Below, piece after piece: positions 18,816 to 27,356 of a DNA stretch of 64,000 bases. The position numbers were made by a program, and so were the translations under genes. The DNA is from Deltaproteobacteria bacterium (GTDB taxonomy: Bacteria > Myxococcota_A > Polyangia > Polyangiales > Ga0077539): the NCBI GenBank assembly GCA_947477565.1, contig CANJUR010000008.1, forward strand, positions 98,501-162,500. Direction: 5' to 3'. A model generated the notes under the pieces. The model saw only the letters and a program-made list of their open reading frames with translations. It was not told the DNA's origin and searched no databases. Positions within the stretch are counted from its first letter, which is position 1. Each line of letters begins with the position of its first letter.

Positions 18816-20269
18816 ACCAAGGGCGCAACCTCGATGATCGCGATGTCGTAGAGAGCGGGGTTGACGTAGCGATCGCGGACGAAGCGAGCACGGACGTGGC
18901 CCCGCACAAACGACACGCCGTGCACCTCGCTCGTGACGAAGAGAGTGTCCGTCGCGGTGAGCCGTAGACGCGAGAGATCGTGGGCATCCTGGATGTCGAT
19001 GACCCGTGCGGCTGGGATCAACGCGCGGATCCACGGACCGAGTTGGGCCGTCGCGATGACCGTGTGCGCAGCGTCGGTGTGGTGGGAGAGCCAGAGGGCC
19101 AGAGAAGAAGTCGGAGGAGGCGCGTCACGCTGGGTTCGCGCCAGACGAAACGACTCGTGCGCGAGGGAGACCAGCGCGACAAGCACGACCGCGGGCGCGG
19201 CACGGGACCACCTGCGGGAGAGCGCAGACACCCCAACGCCGAAGCACCACGCCAGCGCGGGAAGGATCGGAAGAAGGTGCCGCGGCGACCAGAGGATGTT
19301 CTGTCCGAAGTAAGCCCACGCTGCGTAGAAGAGGGCGCTCCCGGCGACGAGCCGAGAGGTTCGCACCGGAGTGTCTGCGCCGCGCAGAAGTGCTGTCAGG
19401 CCGACGAGCGAGGTCGCGGTAACGATCGCACCCGCGGCGAGGAGATGCGTCGGGCGATCAGCCCACCCGCCCCCGAGGCAGTGGGTCCAGAGCGTCCAGA
19501 GAAAGGCACGGGAGCGGGCTACAAGATCAGGTTGCGTGATCACCGTGCCGCCGAAACGCTGGAAGTGACCGGTGCCATGGTGGAAGACGAGGCGGAGGAA
19601 ACACCCGAGGCCCGTGACGATGATCACCGGGAGGTACCCAAGCACCGTGATGAGCGCGAAAACAGCGACCGCGACGACCCGGTGACGACGGTCGCGCCCC
19701 AGCGCCAGGATGAGCGCAGGGGCACAGAGCGCGAAGGTCGATGCGCGGACCAGGAGAACCAGAGCAGAGAGAGCGGCGGTGCGACGGGCGTCGGCCGCTG
19801 GGCGCGTCGCAGACAGCAACGCCCACCATCCGATCGCTGCGCCGAGCATGTCAGAGAGGGGACGCGCGGAGAGAGTCGTGGAGAGCGGGACGAGCATGAG
19901 CAGAGCCGCAGCCTGCGCAGCAGCAGACGGACCCACGCGCGGAATACACCAACGTGTAAAAAGTATGATGAGCGCCGAGAGGGCGAGCGCCGAGATGAGC
20001 GAGAGGCTCCACGCAGGCGACGGACCGAGGCGATGAACCGCCGAGCCGAGCGCGATGAAGAGGGGATAGCCCGGAGGGTGGGGATGACCCTGTACGAGGT
20101 CGTAGCGGAGAAGAGCGCGGACGAAGCGAACACCGTCCGGATCCTGGGGTGTCGAGACGCAGAACGGGAGGCGGAAAGCCAGGGCAACCCCGCCGGCCAC
20201 CCAAGGGAGCAGCGCCGCGAGGGGGGCGCTCAGCGAATCAGTTCGAGCCGGCGTCGGCGCCGTTACCAC
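18800..20269 (-). CDS. Polytopic membrane protein, GT39/DUF2723-like glycosyltransferase
   Basis: 489 residues with roughly ten hydrophobic segments. The first extracytoplasmic loop has DPDGVRFVRALLRYD and then QGHPHPPGYPLF. That Asp followed by an HPPGYP motif is typical of lipid-linked-sugar-dependent transferases of the GT39/GT83/DUF2723 type. The C-terminal 90 residues form a soluble periplasmic part. It starts with GTG, overlaps the upstream lipoprotein gene by 32 bases, and overlaps the DPP-IV gene convergently by 16. The sugar and the acceptor cannot be told from sequence. Confidence 0.7.
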   Translation of the reverse strand: MVTAPTPARTDSLSAPLAALLPWVAGGVALAFRLPFCVSTPQDPDGVRFVRALLRYDLVQGHPHPPGYPLFIALGSAVHRLGPSPAWSLSLISALALSALIILFTRWCIPRVGPSAAAQAAALLMLVPLSTTLSARPLSDMLGAAIGWWALLSATRPAADARRTAALSALVLLVRASTFALCAPALILALGRDRRHRVVAVAVFALITVLGYLPVIIVTGLGCFLRLVFHHGTGHFQRFGGTVITQPDLVARSRAFLWTLWTHCLGGGWADRPTHLLAAGAIVTATSLVGLTALLRGADTPVRTSRLVAGSALFYAAWAYFGQNILWSPRHLLPILPALAWCFGVGVSALSRRWSRAAPAVVLVALVSLAHESFRLARTQRDAPPPTSSLALWLSHHTDAAHTVIATAQLGPWIRALIPAARVIDIQDAHDLSRLRLTATDTLFVTSEVHGVSFVRGHVRARFVRDRYVNPALYDIAIIEVAPLVYGCR

Positions 20270-20540
20270 TGCCCGTTCCGCTCATGTACGGCGTCGCAAG
20301 AGGGGAACCCAGGTTTGGAAGTAGCCCTGCCACACAGTCGCACCCGCCATAGGCGGCCCCGCCTTCGGGCACCGCGAGACAGGTGCGGTAGCCGTAGGAA
20401 GCCCCTCCATCGGGCGCGCCCGCACATCGGCACTGGGTCTGGTCACCCGGTAAGCACTGAGGACGCGCGTCCCCGCCACAACCCGCCAGCAGTGCCAAAA
20501 AAGACGAGGCGATCCACGAAGAATGAAGGGATCTACGCAC
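20238..20540 (-). CDS. Small Cys-rich lipoprotein
   Basis: About 100 residues. From a GTG at 20540 the protein begins MRRSLHSSWIASSFLALLAGC, a good lipoprotein signal with a lipobox LAGC. A TTG at 20576 is an alternative start. The mature part is Gly/Cys-rich with paired cysteines (CLPGDQTQCRCAGAPDGG, GGCDCVAG), like many small secreted proteins of myxobacteria. No enzymatic fold is recognised. It is probably co-transcribed with the GT39-like gene. Confidence 0.6.
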   Translation of the reverse strand: MRRSLHSSWIASSFLALLAGCGGDARPQCLPGDQTQCRCAGAPDGGASYGYRTCLAVPEGGAAYGGCDCVAGLLPNLGSPLATPYMSGTGSGNGADAGSN

Positions 20541-20639
20541 GAATGAGGAAACTAGGCCGATGAGAGCGAGAGTCAAGATTGATTTGGCACGATAGGGTGG
20601 GTTTGCCTGGGCGCTGTCAGTCGGAGTATCGCGACGACG

Positions 20640-22040
20640 ATGGATGTCCTTCCGACCGACGCCGCGCTGACCGCGCTGCGGGCAGCGTTTTCCGAGGATC
20701 TCGTCAGCTTCGACCGTGACCTGTTTGGCACCTACGGGCGCGATTGGACCCGGGTTTTTGATCCTGCGCCCTGCGCCGTGGCCCGGCCACGAAGCACCGC
20801 GGAGGTTGCTGCCATCGTGGGCTTCTGCGCGACGAATGACATCGCGGTGGTTCCGTCGGGCGGGCGCACGGGGCTCGCGGGCGGCGCGGTGGCAGCGCGC
20901 GGAGAGTTAGTGCTTTCACTCGAGCGAATGCGACGCATGGACCCCGTGGATCGAGTGGCGCAGACCGTTCGGGTGCAAGCCGGCGCGGTGACCGAGGCGG
21001 TGCACGAACACTGCGCTCCGCACGGACTGACCTGGCCAGTGGACTTTGCATCGAAGGGTTCGTCGCACGTCGGCGGAAACATCGCGACGAACGCCGGCGG
21101 GGTGAAGGTGATCCGCTACGGATTGACGCGCCATTGGGTGCTCGGGCTCGAAGTGGTCACCGCGCAGGGCCAAGTGCTGTCACTCAACGGCGCACTCGAA
21201 AAAAACAACACCGGTGTCGATCTGCGACAGCTTTTCATCGGTAGCGAAGGGACGCTCGGAATCATCACCGAAGCCACACTGCGGCTGTCCCGATTGCCCG
21301 GTGCGCTCGACGTGATGCTGTACGCGGTGCCCGACCTTCCCGCGGTGCTGCGACTCTTCGATGCGGCGCGGCAGGGGCCGTTCACGCTGTCGGCGTTCGA
21401 GTTCTTCACCGACCGGGCGGCTGCGAGGGTTCGCCGCCACCGGGGGCTCGAAGCGCCGTTCGCCGTGGAGGGCGGGTGCTACGTGCTCGTCGAGGCAGAG
21501 GCCGCCGATCGCGAGGCCCTGGAGCAGTGGGCCGCAGGCCTCTTCGAGCAGTCCCTGGTGAGCGATGGCGTGCTCGCGCAAAACCGCACGCAAGCGGCAG
21601 CGCTCTGGCAGTTGCGCGAGGCGATCTCCGAGAGCCTTTCTGGTACCGGCGTGCCGCACAAAAATGACGTGGCGTTGCCCATCGCAGCGCTCGCGCCGTT
21701 TTGCGCGTCGCTCGATGCGCTTTTTGCCGAGCGCTACCCAGGCTGGGAGGTCGTGCTGTTCGGGCACATCGGCGACGGCAACCTTCACATCAACGTGATG
21801 AAGCCCGAGGACCTCGAACGCACAGAGTTCTTCGCTCGAACCGGGGAAGCCGACCACGCCCTATTCACGTTGGTTCGAGCGCACGGCGGGAGCATCTCCG
21901 CGGAGCACGGAATCGGACTGCTCAAGAAGCCGTATCTCGCCTACTCGCGGTCGCCCGAAGAGATCGCGCTGCTCAGGGCCATCAAGCAAGCCTTCGACCC
22001 GCGGGGAATCCTCAACCCAGGCAAAATCCTGGACGCCTGA
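20640..22040 (+). CDS. FAD-linked D-2-hydroxyacid dehydrogenase (GlcD/D-2HGDH family)
   Basis: 466 residues of the vanillyl-alcohol-oxidase/PCMH superfamily. The FAD-binding half has PSGGRTGLAGGAVA and GNIATNAGGVKVIRYG. The C-terminal FAD-oxidase domain has LFGHIGDGNLHINVMKP, which resembles the metal site of D-lactate, D-glycolate and D-2-hydroxyglutarate dehydrogenases, and AEHGIGLLKKPYL. It oxidises a D-2-hydroxyacid to the 2-oxoacid. The substrate among those cannot be fixed from sequence. No GlcE or GlcF partner is adjacent. Confidence 0.88.
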   Translation: MDVLPTDAALTALRAAFSEDLVSFDRDLFGTYGRDWTRVFDPAPCAVARPRSTAEVAAIVGFCATNDIAVVPSGGRTGLAGGAVAARGELVLSLERMRRMDPVDRVAQTVRVQAGAVTEAVHEHCAPHGLTWPVDFASKGSSHVGGNIATNAGGVKVIRYGLTRHWVLGLEVVTAQGQVLSLNGALEKNNTGVDLRQLFIGSEGTLGIITEATLRLSRLPGALDVMLYAVPDLPAVLRLFDAARQGPFTLSAFEFFTDRAAARVRRHRGLEAPFAVEGGCYVLVEAEAADREALEQWAAGLFEQSLVSDGVLAQNRTQAAALWQLREAISESLSGTGVPHKNDVALPIAALAPFCASLDALFAERYPGWEVVLFGHIGDGNLHINVMKPEDLERTEFFARTGEADHALFTLVRAHGGSISAEHGIGLLKKPYLAYSRSPEEIALLRAIKQAFDPRGILNPGKILDA

Positions 22041-22124
22041 CCGGCACGGGAGCGGATCACCCATCGTCGCATCCACTGCCCGCTTGCCTCGCAGCCAACG
22101 CGGCGAGGATCATCCGCGCCCGCA

Positions 22125-24281
22125 ATGGCACGTCGTCCTTCTCGTCCCCAAGGAACCCGCGGCTGGCGCACGATTCCGGCATCGTCAACGCCGACCCCAC
22201 GGGCGAACCCTCCCCCGGCCGCAGAAGAGTCCGCCGATCGGGCGATGGAGCCGGAAACTCTGCTGCCTGGCGAGCGCCCGTGGGAGCAGCACCTCGTCGT
22301 CGGGCTCCTCACGCTCATCGTTCAAGCACTGCAATACCGCTTGCTGGCAAGCGATCCGTCGGTATCAGGGCCGATCATCGATGGTCGCGAGTATCACGCA
22401 GAAGCCATGCGTCTCGTGCAGTCGGGAGTGGCCCCCACGCTGCCGCATTGGCAATCACCGCTGTTCGCCTGGGCCCTCGCGGGAGCGTATCGACTCTTCG
22501 AAGCGAAACCCGCCGTCGGGCTGATCGCGCAGGCCTTCTGCGCGTTCGCCATCACCCAACTCGTCGTGTCCATTGCGCGCACGGTGCTTCCTCCGCGCGC
22601 TGTGCTCGCCGTGGGCCTCTGTGCCGCCCTGTACGGCCCGCTGCTCTTCTTCTCGTCGCAGCTCATCGCCGCGCCGCTCGATGCCGCGCTGGCGCTCCTC
22701 GCGCTGGCCATCGCGGTCCGCTCGTCGGCCGCGAGCGCATCCTGGGTTCACCTCGCACAGGGCCTCGCGCTCGGCATCGCAGTCGCTGCCCGCGGAACCG
22801 TCGCTCCGTTCGGCATCTTCCTCGTCTGGCGAATCTTCCAGGCCCGCGCGACGCTGCCCCTCCCTGCCCTCGCCACACGCGGCGCAGCACTGGCACTGGG
22901 CGCGCTCGGGGGTCTGCTGCCCGTGGGCGCCTCCACCTGGCTTCGATACGGGAAGTTCAGCCTCGCAACCGCCAACGCCGGCGTGAACCTCTTCGTCGGC
23001 AACAACAGCGACATCGGCTCCAGCACGGCGATTCGTCCAGGGTGGCGCTGGGACGACCTCAACTTCGAGCCCGCGCGACACCAGATCTTCGAGCCGTTTG
23101 CGCAGTCCGCGTTTTTCACCGAACGCGCTGTCGGCTGGGCGCTGCACCACCCGTACGCCTTTGTGCGGGCGCTGCTGATGAAGTTCGTGGACACGTTCAA
23201 TGGCGCTGAAATCGCGCGCAATCTGGACCCCTACGGTGCCCTCGGGCGCACCCCGCTCACCGCCGTCCTGCTCTGGCAACACGGCCTGCGTTTTCCCTTC
23301 GGAGTCGTACTTCCGCTCGCCGTCGTCGGTGTCTGGAGCGCTCTCCGCGATGCCGACGCAGCACCTGCGCAGCGCCGCTCGTGGCAGGCGCTCGTCGCCT
23401 TCGTCAGTCTGAACGCGCTCGGAATCACTGTATTTTTCCCGTCAGGTCGCTACCGACTGGGCCTCGCGCTCGCGCTGCTCGTGCCCGCAGTCGAAGGCTG
23501 CCGCGTGCTCGGGCGATGGTGGCGAGCACGGACGTTCGATCGACGAATCGCCGCCGTGGGGGCCGCGCTGCTGATCGCCGTCAATGTCGTCGCACCTATG
23601 ACCGGACCCGATCTTCGAGAGGAAGGCGCGCTGCAGATCGGATGGGCGCACCTCTCGGCCGGACGCGTGGCCGACGCAGTGCGCGTGCTCACCGCCGAGA
23701 GCTTGCGCCGACCCGACGATGCGGATGTCTGGCGGACCCTCGGCGAGGCCCTGGACCGCGCGGGCGACCAGCCAGGAGCGATCACAGCGCTACGACAAGC
23801 CGTTCTCGTGGCGCCGCGGAATGCCCACGCGCGGCACCATCTCGGGACGATCCTGTTTACGACCGGGAGAGCGGCGGAGGCGCGACCAGAGTTGGAGTCT
23901 GCCGTTCGTCTCTGGCCCGCGCACCCGCTCGCATGGATCGACCTCGCAGGAGCCTGCCTCGATACGAACGACCCCGCGGCCGCGCTTCGCGCTGGGGATG
24001 CCGCCGTGCGCCATAACCCCAACGGCGGCTACGGCTGGTACTACCGTGGCCTCGCGCGGCAACGGACCGGAGACTCCGTCGGCGCCCTCGGTGACCTCGC
24101 CCAGGCCGCGCTGCTTCTGCCCACCGCGATGGATGTCCGGCTGGACTGGGTCCAGGCAATCGACGCCAGCGGCCGACGAGGCGACGCACTGAGCGCACTG
24201 CGTGAGGTGGTACGCGTGGCGCCGCGCAACCGCCGCGCACGTGCATTACTGCGGCAATGGGAAACGACCACGCGACCGTGA
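22125..24281 (+). CDS. GT39-like membrane protein with C-terminal TPR domain
   Basis: 718 residues as drawn. Residues 1-40 are an Arg/Pro-rich stretch without a good ribosome-binding site, so the true start may be the ATG at 22245 (MEPETLLPGERPWEQH). About nine membrane segments follow. An early loop with DGREYHAEAMRLV and a later one with NLFVGNNSDIGSST resemble dolichyl-phosphate-sugar-dependent transferases. From about residue 505 there are tetratricopeptide-type helical pairs (GWAHLSAGRVADAVRVL, LGEALDRAGDQPGAITALRQ, HHLGTILFTTGRAAEARPEL). Such GT39-TPR fusions are known in bacteria. The substrate is unknown. Confidence 0.7.
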   Translation: MARRPSRPQGTRGWRTIPASSTPTPRANPPPAAEESADRAMEPETLLPGERPWEQHLVVGLLTLIVQALQYRLLASDPSVSGPIIDGREYHAEAMRLVQSGVAPTLPHWQSPLFAWALAGAYRLFEAKPAVGLIAQAFCAFAITQLVVSIARTVLPPRAVLAVGLCAALYGPLLFFSSQLIAAPLDAALALLALAIAVRSSAASASWVHLAQGLALGIAVAARGTVAPFGIFLVWRIFQARATLPLPALATRGAALALGALGGLLPVGASTWLRYGKFSLATANAGVNLFVGNNSDIGSSTAIRPGWRWDDLNFEPARHQIFEPFAQSAFFTERAVGWALHHPYAFVRALLMKFVDTFNGAEIARNLDPYGALGRTPLTAVLLWQHGLRFPFGVVLPLAVVGVWSALRDADAAPAQRRSWQALVAFVSLNALGITVFFPSGRYRLGLALALLVPAVEGCRVLGRWWRARTFDRRIAAVGAALLIAVNVVAPMTGPDLREEGALQIGWAHLSAGRVADAVRVLTAESLRRPDDADVWRTLGEALDRAGDQPGAITALRQAVLVAPRNAHARHHLGTILFTTGRAAEARPELESAVRLWPAHPLAWIDLAGACLDTNDPAAALRAGDAAVRHNPNGGYGWYYRGLARQRTGDSVGALGDLAQAALLLPTAMDVRLDWVQAIDASGRRGDALSALREVVRVAPRNRRARALLRQWETTTRP

Positions 24282-24343
24282 CGGGGCTGCGCGAGGCCGC
24301 TGCGTCGTTTGCGACGGCCCATGGTGGGAGGTAGCTTTCTCCG

Positions 24344-24895
24344 ATGCGAGAGATCGCGCTGGGACAGTGGACCTACTTCGCCTGGCACCTCCCAACAACA
24401 CTGCTTTGCATCGCAGCAAGTGCCCTGGCGGCGGTTCTGGCCAAGTCGCTGTGGTGCGAGGATTTCAGTCTCGGAGAGCGGCGGTTGCGGTTCTCCGTGC
24501 TCGGATGGAGCGCGGTGCTCGCGTCGGTGCTTTCGCTCGCGGCCTGGCCATACCTCGCGGCGTTCGCCTCGGTAGAAGTGCGCCGCGACGGCTCATGGAC
24601 GCTGCGCAACTACCTTGGCGTGCCGATCGCGGTGCTTCCTGCATCGGAGTCTCGACGCCTCGAGGGCGAAGATCTGGGCGGACTCAACCTCGGCTCGGGA
24701 CGCATCCGAGTGCTCCGTGCCGATGGCACTACGCTCGACTCGGTGCGCATCTCCGGGCAACGGTTCGATCGCGCCCGCCTTGAGTTCGGCTACCCCCTTG
24801 AAGCGCTGCGCACGGCGCGCGGGACCGTTCTCACCGGCGCACACACCTTCGGACCCCATGGCCCGGTGCTGGGCGCTCCCCTCGCCTCACGCTGA
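24344..24895 (+). CDS. Small membrane protein of unknown function
   Basis: 183 residues. Two hydrophobic helices (about residues 14-34 and 50-71) are followed by a soluble C-terminal half that alternates short strands ([40 protein letters not shown]), suggestive of a small beta domain. I do not recognise the family. GGGAGG lies upstream of the ATG. It is 62 bases after the GT39-TPR gene and may share its transcript. It overlaps the convergent epimerase-like gene by 9 bases. Confidence 0.55.
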   Translation: MREIALGQWTYFAWHLPTTLLCIAASALAAVLAKSLWCEDFSLGERRLRFSVLGWSAVLASVLSLAAWPYLAAFASVEVRRDGSWTLRNYLGVPIAVLPASESRRLEGEDLGGLNLGSGRIRVLRADGTTLDSVRISGQRFDRARLEFGYPLEALRTARGTVLTGAHTFGPHGPVLGAPLASR

Positions 24896-25369
24896 CGCCG
24901 ACAACGCCACAAACGCAGCGATCACCGCCGCGGGCGCCTGAACCAGTTCTACCAGCACACCCTCCGCTCCGCGGGGAGCCTCGGCGTTGCCCTTCGGGTG
25001 CACAAAGCACACGTCGAAGCCCGAAGCCCCGCGACGAATACCTCCCGGGGTAAACCGAACCCCCTGCGCGGAGAGCCAGGCGACCGCCGCAGGTAGGTCG
25101 TCGATCCAGAGTCCAACGTGGTTGAGCGCAGGCTCGTGCACCCGCGGGCTGCGTGACGGATCAATCGGCTGCATGAGGTCGATCTCCACGCGGGCGAGCC
25201 CGAGGCCGACGCTCGTGATGTCCTCATCGACGTTCTCTCGCTCGCTGCGGTAAGTGCCCTCAGGGGTGAACCCGAGGAGATCGACCCAGAACGCTCGCAG
25301 CGCTGCCTTGTCAGCTCCGCCAACGGCGATCTGCTGCACTCCCAGGACGCGAAATGGACGAACGCTCAT
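24887..25369 (-). CDS. VOC-fold protein, methylmalonyl-CoA epimerase-like
   Basis: 160 residues with two beta-alpha-beta-beta-beta modules. [20 protein letters not shown] starts the first module; [20 protein letters not shown] starts the second; the end [10 protein letters not shown] is typical of methylmalonyl-CoA epimerase and relatives. Metal-binding positions appear to be Gln14 or Gln15, His in NHVGLW, and Glu in VELVQ, but I did not align them rigorously. It could instead be another glyoxalase-fold enzyme. It follows the BNR-like gene by 12 bases. Confidence 0.7.
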   Translation of the reverse strand: MSVRPFRVLGVQQIAVGGADKAALRAFWVDLLGFTPEGTYRSERENVDEDITSVGLGLARVEIDLMQPIDPSRSPRVHEPALNHVGLWIDDLPAAVAWLSAQGVRFTPGGIRRGASGFDVCFVHPKGNAEAPRGAEGVLVELVQAPAAVIAAFVALSASA

Positions 25370-25381
25370 CGGGACTCCTCT

Positions 25382-27112
25382 TCAGTGAATCGGACCCGCC
25401 GAAGGACGCGGCGGCAGGCGCGCGTCGTGGAGCAGGTCATCCGCAGACTCAAGGCGCGCCGGGGCGTCGTTGGCCTCGCGCGAGGCGTGCCAGCTGCGGC
25501 CCTGATCGTCGCTCCAGCGCACCACGGTGGCGTCGCCGGACATGAACAAAAGCAGTCGATTGCCCTGCGAGAACATCCACGCAGCACGCACCGCCATCCC
25601 GCCGTGACGGACGTCGTCGGACAGCACCGCAAGCTCGTCGCGGGCGTCGTTGTCCCCCGCGGCGATGGGGCGACGCAGCACCCGGGGCGCCTCGTACTCG
25701 CCGACTGCGCGCACCATCACCAGCGCGTCGCCCGAGCGGGCCAATGCGCGCAACCCGGGCACTCGGACAGACGCCGTGCAGCCGCCGGAGAGGGCGCACG
25801 ACTGGAAGGTTGCGTCGCCAACGACAGTCACGCCGACGCTGTCGCACGCGAGGCGCAGCGGACGACCGGAGGGTTCGGCGAGGCCAAGCTCACGCGGCCC
25901 CTGCGAATCGATTGCCAACACGCGCGTGGCCCCAGAATCCGCGACGGCGACGTAGGCCAGCGCGCCCGCGTGGCACGTCGAAAGCAGCGCGGCAGCAGAG
26001 CGCAAAGAGGTGGGCGAACGCCACGCCGTCTGAACGCCCAGCGCGCGAAAATCGAGGGCCAGCCCGCCCGGTGTTGCCGTGCTCGTCACCCACCAGACCA
26101 GCGACGGATCGCCCGCGGCGACCAGAGCAGACTCCCGCTCAAGCGCGACCTCCGGGCCGAGCAGCGCCACGGCACCGGGAGCGCCGCGGGCGACCTGCTC
26201 AAACTGAGCGCGGCCCCCGCGGGTAGTGATGGCGAATACGACGTCGTTGTGAACACGCAGCGGAAGGCTCTGCAATGGAATGCCGCGCAGCCCGAAGAGC
26301 GGCGACAAGGGATCATCGGCGGAGGCGATGGCGTACGAACCCGCGCCCTGAGCGACGAGCACCACGGCCTCCGCGCGGTCGCTCGGGAGCAGAGCCAGTA
26401 CACCGCCGGACGGGCCCGGCGTCGGAGAACGCCGACAACGGATCGTTCCGCCGCCGTCGCGACTCCGGCAAAAAATCCGCTCGCGGCTCTGATCGACCCA
26501 TATCATCGAGAGCACGCCATCACCCGCGCTGACACCCGCCAACGTTGCGGTCTCGGAGAGCGAAACGGGGAGTTCTTCCGCGGCCTCCACCGCGCGTGGA
26601 CGGGGCGCGTCCGCCATCGAGGCTGCGCGAAGCGAAACGCCGGTACCGCTGAGGCGTTGGACGACATCGGCGCGCAGGGCGAGCCACTGCGGACGCCACG
26701 CCCCGAGGTCGGCCGCGACACCGTCCCAGCGCAGTGTCGTCACCAGCGCATTGTCGGCGCGCAGTCCCGCGCGGAGCCGCGCGACGGCCCCGACCGACGC
26801 GCCCCGTCCATTGGCGGCAAGGAGATCAAGGCAGCGCGAAGGCCAAGCGCGGGCAGAGTCTGGCCCGAGCGCCACTCGGCGGAGGTGGCGAGGCAGTTCG
26901 GCGACGTTCGCGGGGACCGCGTCGGTACCAAAGAGGCAACCCTCCACGCGAGCCATCGGATCGACCCAGGCGAGCGCCTCGCGCCGCACCTCCTGCTGTC
27001 GCGACGCCCGCCGCTGCCAGCCAAACAGCGCCGCCCCTACGCTTACCAGGACCGTAAGCGTGACCCCCGCCACTACCGCCGTTTGCCCCCCCGCGCCTCG
27101 TCGCCGTCTCAC
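25382..27112 (-). CDS. Membrane-anchored protein with sialidase-like (BNR/Asp-box) repeats
   Basis: 576 residues. One N-terminal membrane segment (about residues 11-29: TAVVAGVTLTVLVSVGAALF) is followed by a large extracytoplasmic part. Near the C-terminus WSDDQGRSWHASREA is a good Asp box (SxDxGxxW), and RSRDGGGTIRC near residue 220 is a degenerate one. The segments between look like beta-propeller blades. No catalytic Tyr/Glu pair of true sialidases was identified, so this is more likely a propeller scaffold than a neuraminidase. Cys residues suggest disulphides. Confidence 0.55.
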   Translation of the reverse strand: MRRRRGAGGQTAVVAGVTLTVLVSVGAALFGWQRRASRQQEVRREALAWVDPMARVEGCLFGTDAVPANVAELPRHLRRVALGPDSARAWPSRCLDLLAANGRGASVGAVARLRAGLRADNALVTTLRWDGVAADLGAWRPQWLALRADVVQRLSGTGVSLRAASMADAPRPRAVEAAEELPVSLSETATLAGVSAGDGVLSMIWVDQSRERIFCRSRDGGGTIRCRRSPTPGPSGGVLALLPSDRAEAVVLVAQGAGSYAIASADDPLSPLFGLRGIPLQSLPLRVHNDVVFAITTRGGRAQFEQVARGAPGAVALLGPEVALERESALVAAGDPSLVWWVTSTATPGGLALDFRALGVQTAWRSPTSLRSAAALLSTCHAGALAYVAVADSGATRVLAIDSQGPRELGLAEPSGRPLRLACDSVGVTVVGDATFQSCALSGGCTASVRVPGLRALARSGDALVMVRAVGEYEAPRVLRRPIAAGDNDARDELAVLSDDVRHGGMAVRAAWMFSQGNRLLLFMSGDATVVRWSDDQGRSWHASREANDAPARLESADDLLHDARLPPRPSAGPIH

Positions 27113-27356
27113 GTCTCGTGTGCCTCTCGTACTGCCGTGCGCGGTGTCGAACCGACCTTACACCATGAGCTCCGACGCCCACCAAGAGCCTTCCGCCGAC
27201 GACCTCTCGTGAGAACCAACGCACCGCATCCGCGCGCCGCTCCTCCCGCTACGTGAGGTCACCGCGGCTTCTGCGCGGCATGCACACGGCCGATGCGCAT
27301 CCTTGGGAGGGAGAGCGTCCGCGGCATATTCAGCGTGATAGCGTCGGGCGCCATCG

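Noticed and set aside
18980..20563. A 527-codon open frame on the plus strand opposite the GT39-like gene
   Set aside because: The translation is almost all Arg, Glu, Gly and Asp with no hydrophobic core, as expected for the antisense of a GC-rich membrane protein gene.
20588..20612. A TGGCACG word suggesting a sigma54 promoter before the FAD dehydrogenase
   Set aside because: The distance from GG to the next suitable GC is 17 bases rather than about 10, so the -24/-12 spacing does not fit.
21701..23209. A 502-codon plus-strand open frame overlapping the FAD dehydrogenase and the GT39-TPR gene
   Set aside because: Arg/Ala-rich shadow in another frame; both real genes have clear family motifs.
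25385..27256. A 623-codon plus-strand open frame opposite the BNR-like gene
   Set aside because: Composition is Arg/Gly-rich antisense; the minus-strand frame has a membrane helix and Asp boxes.
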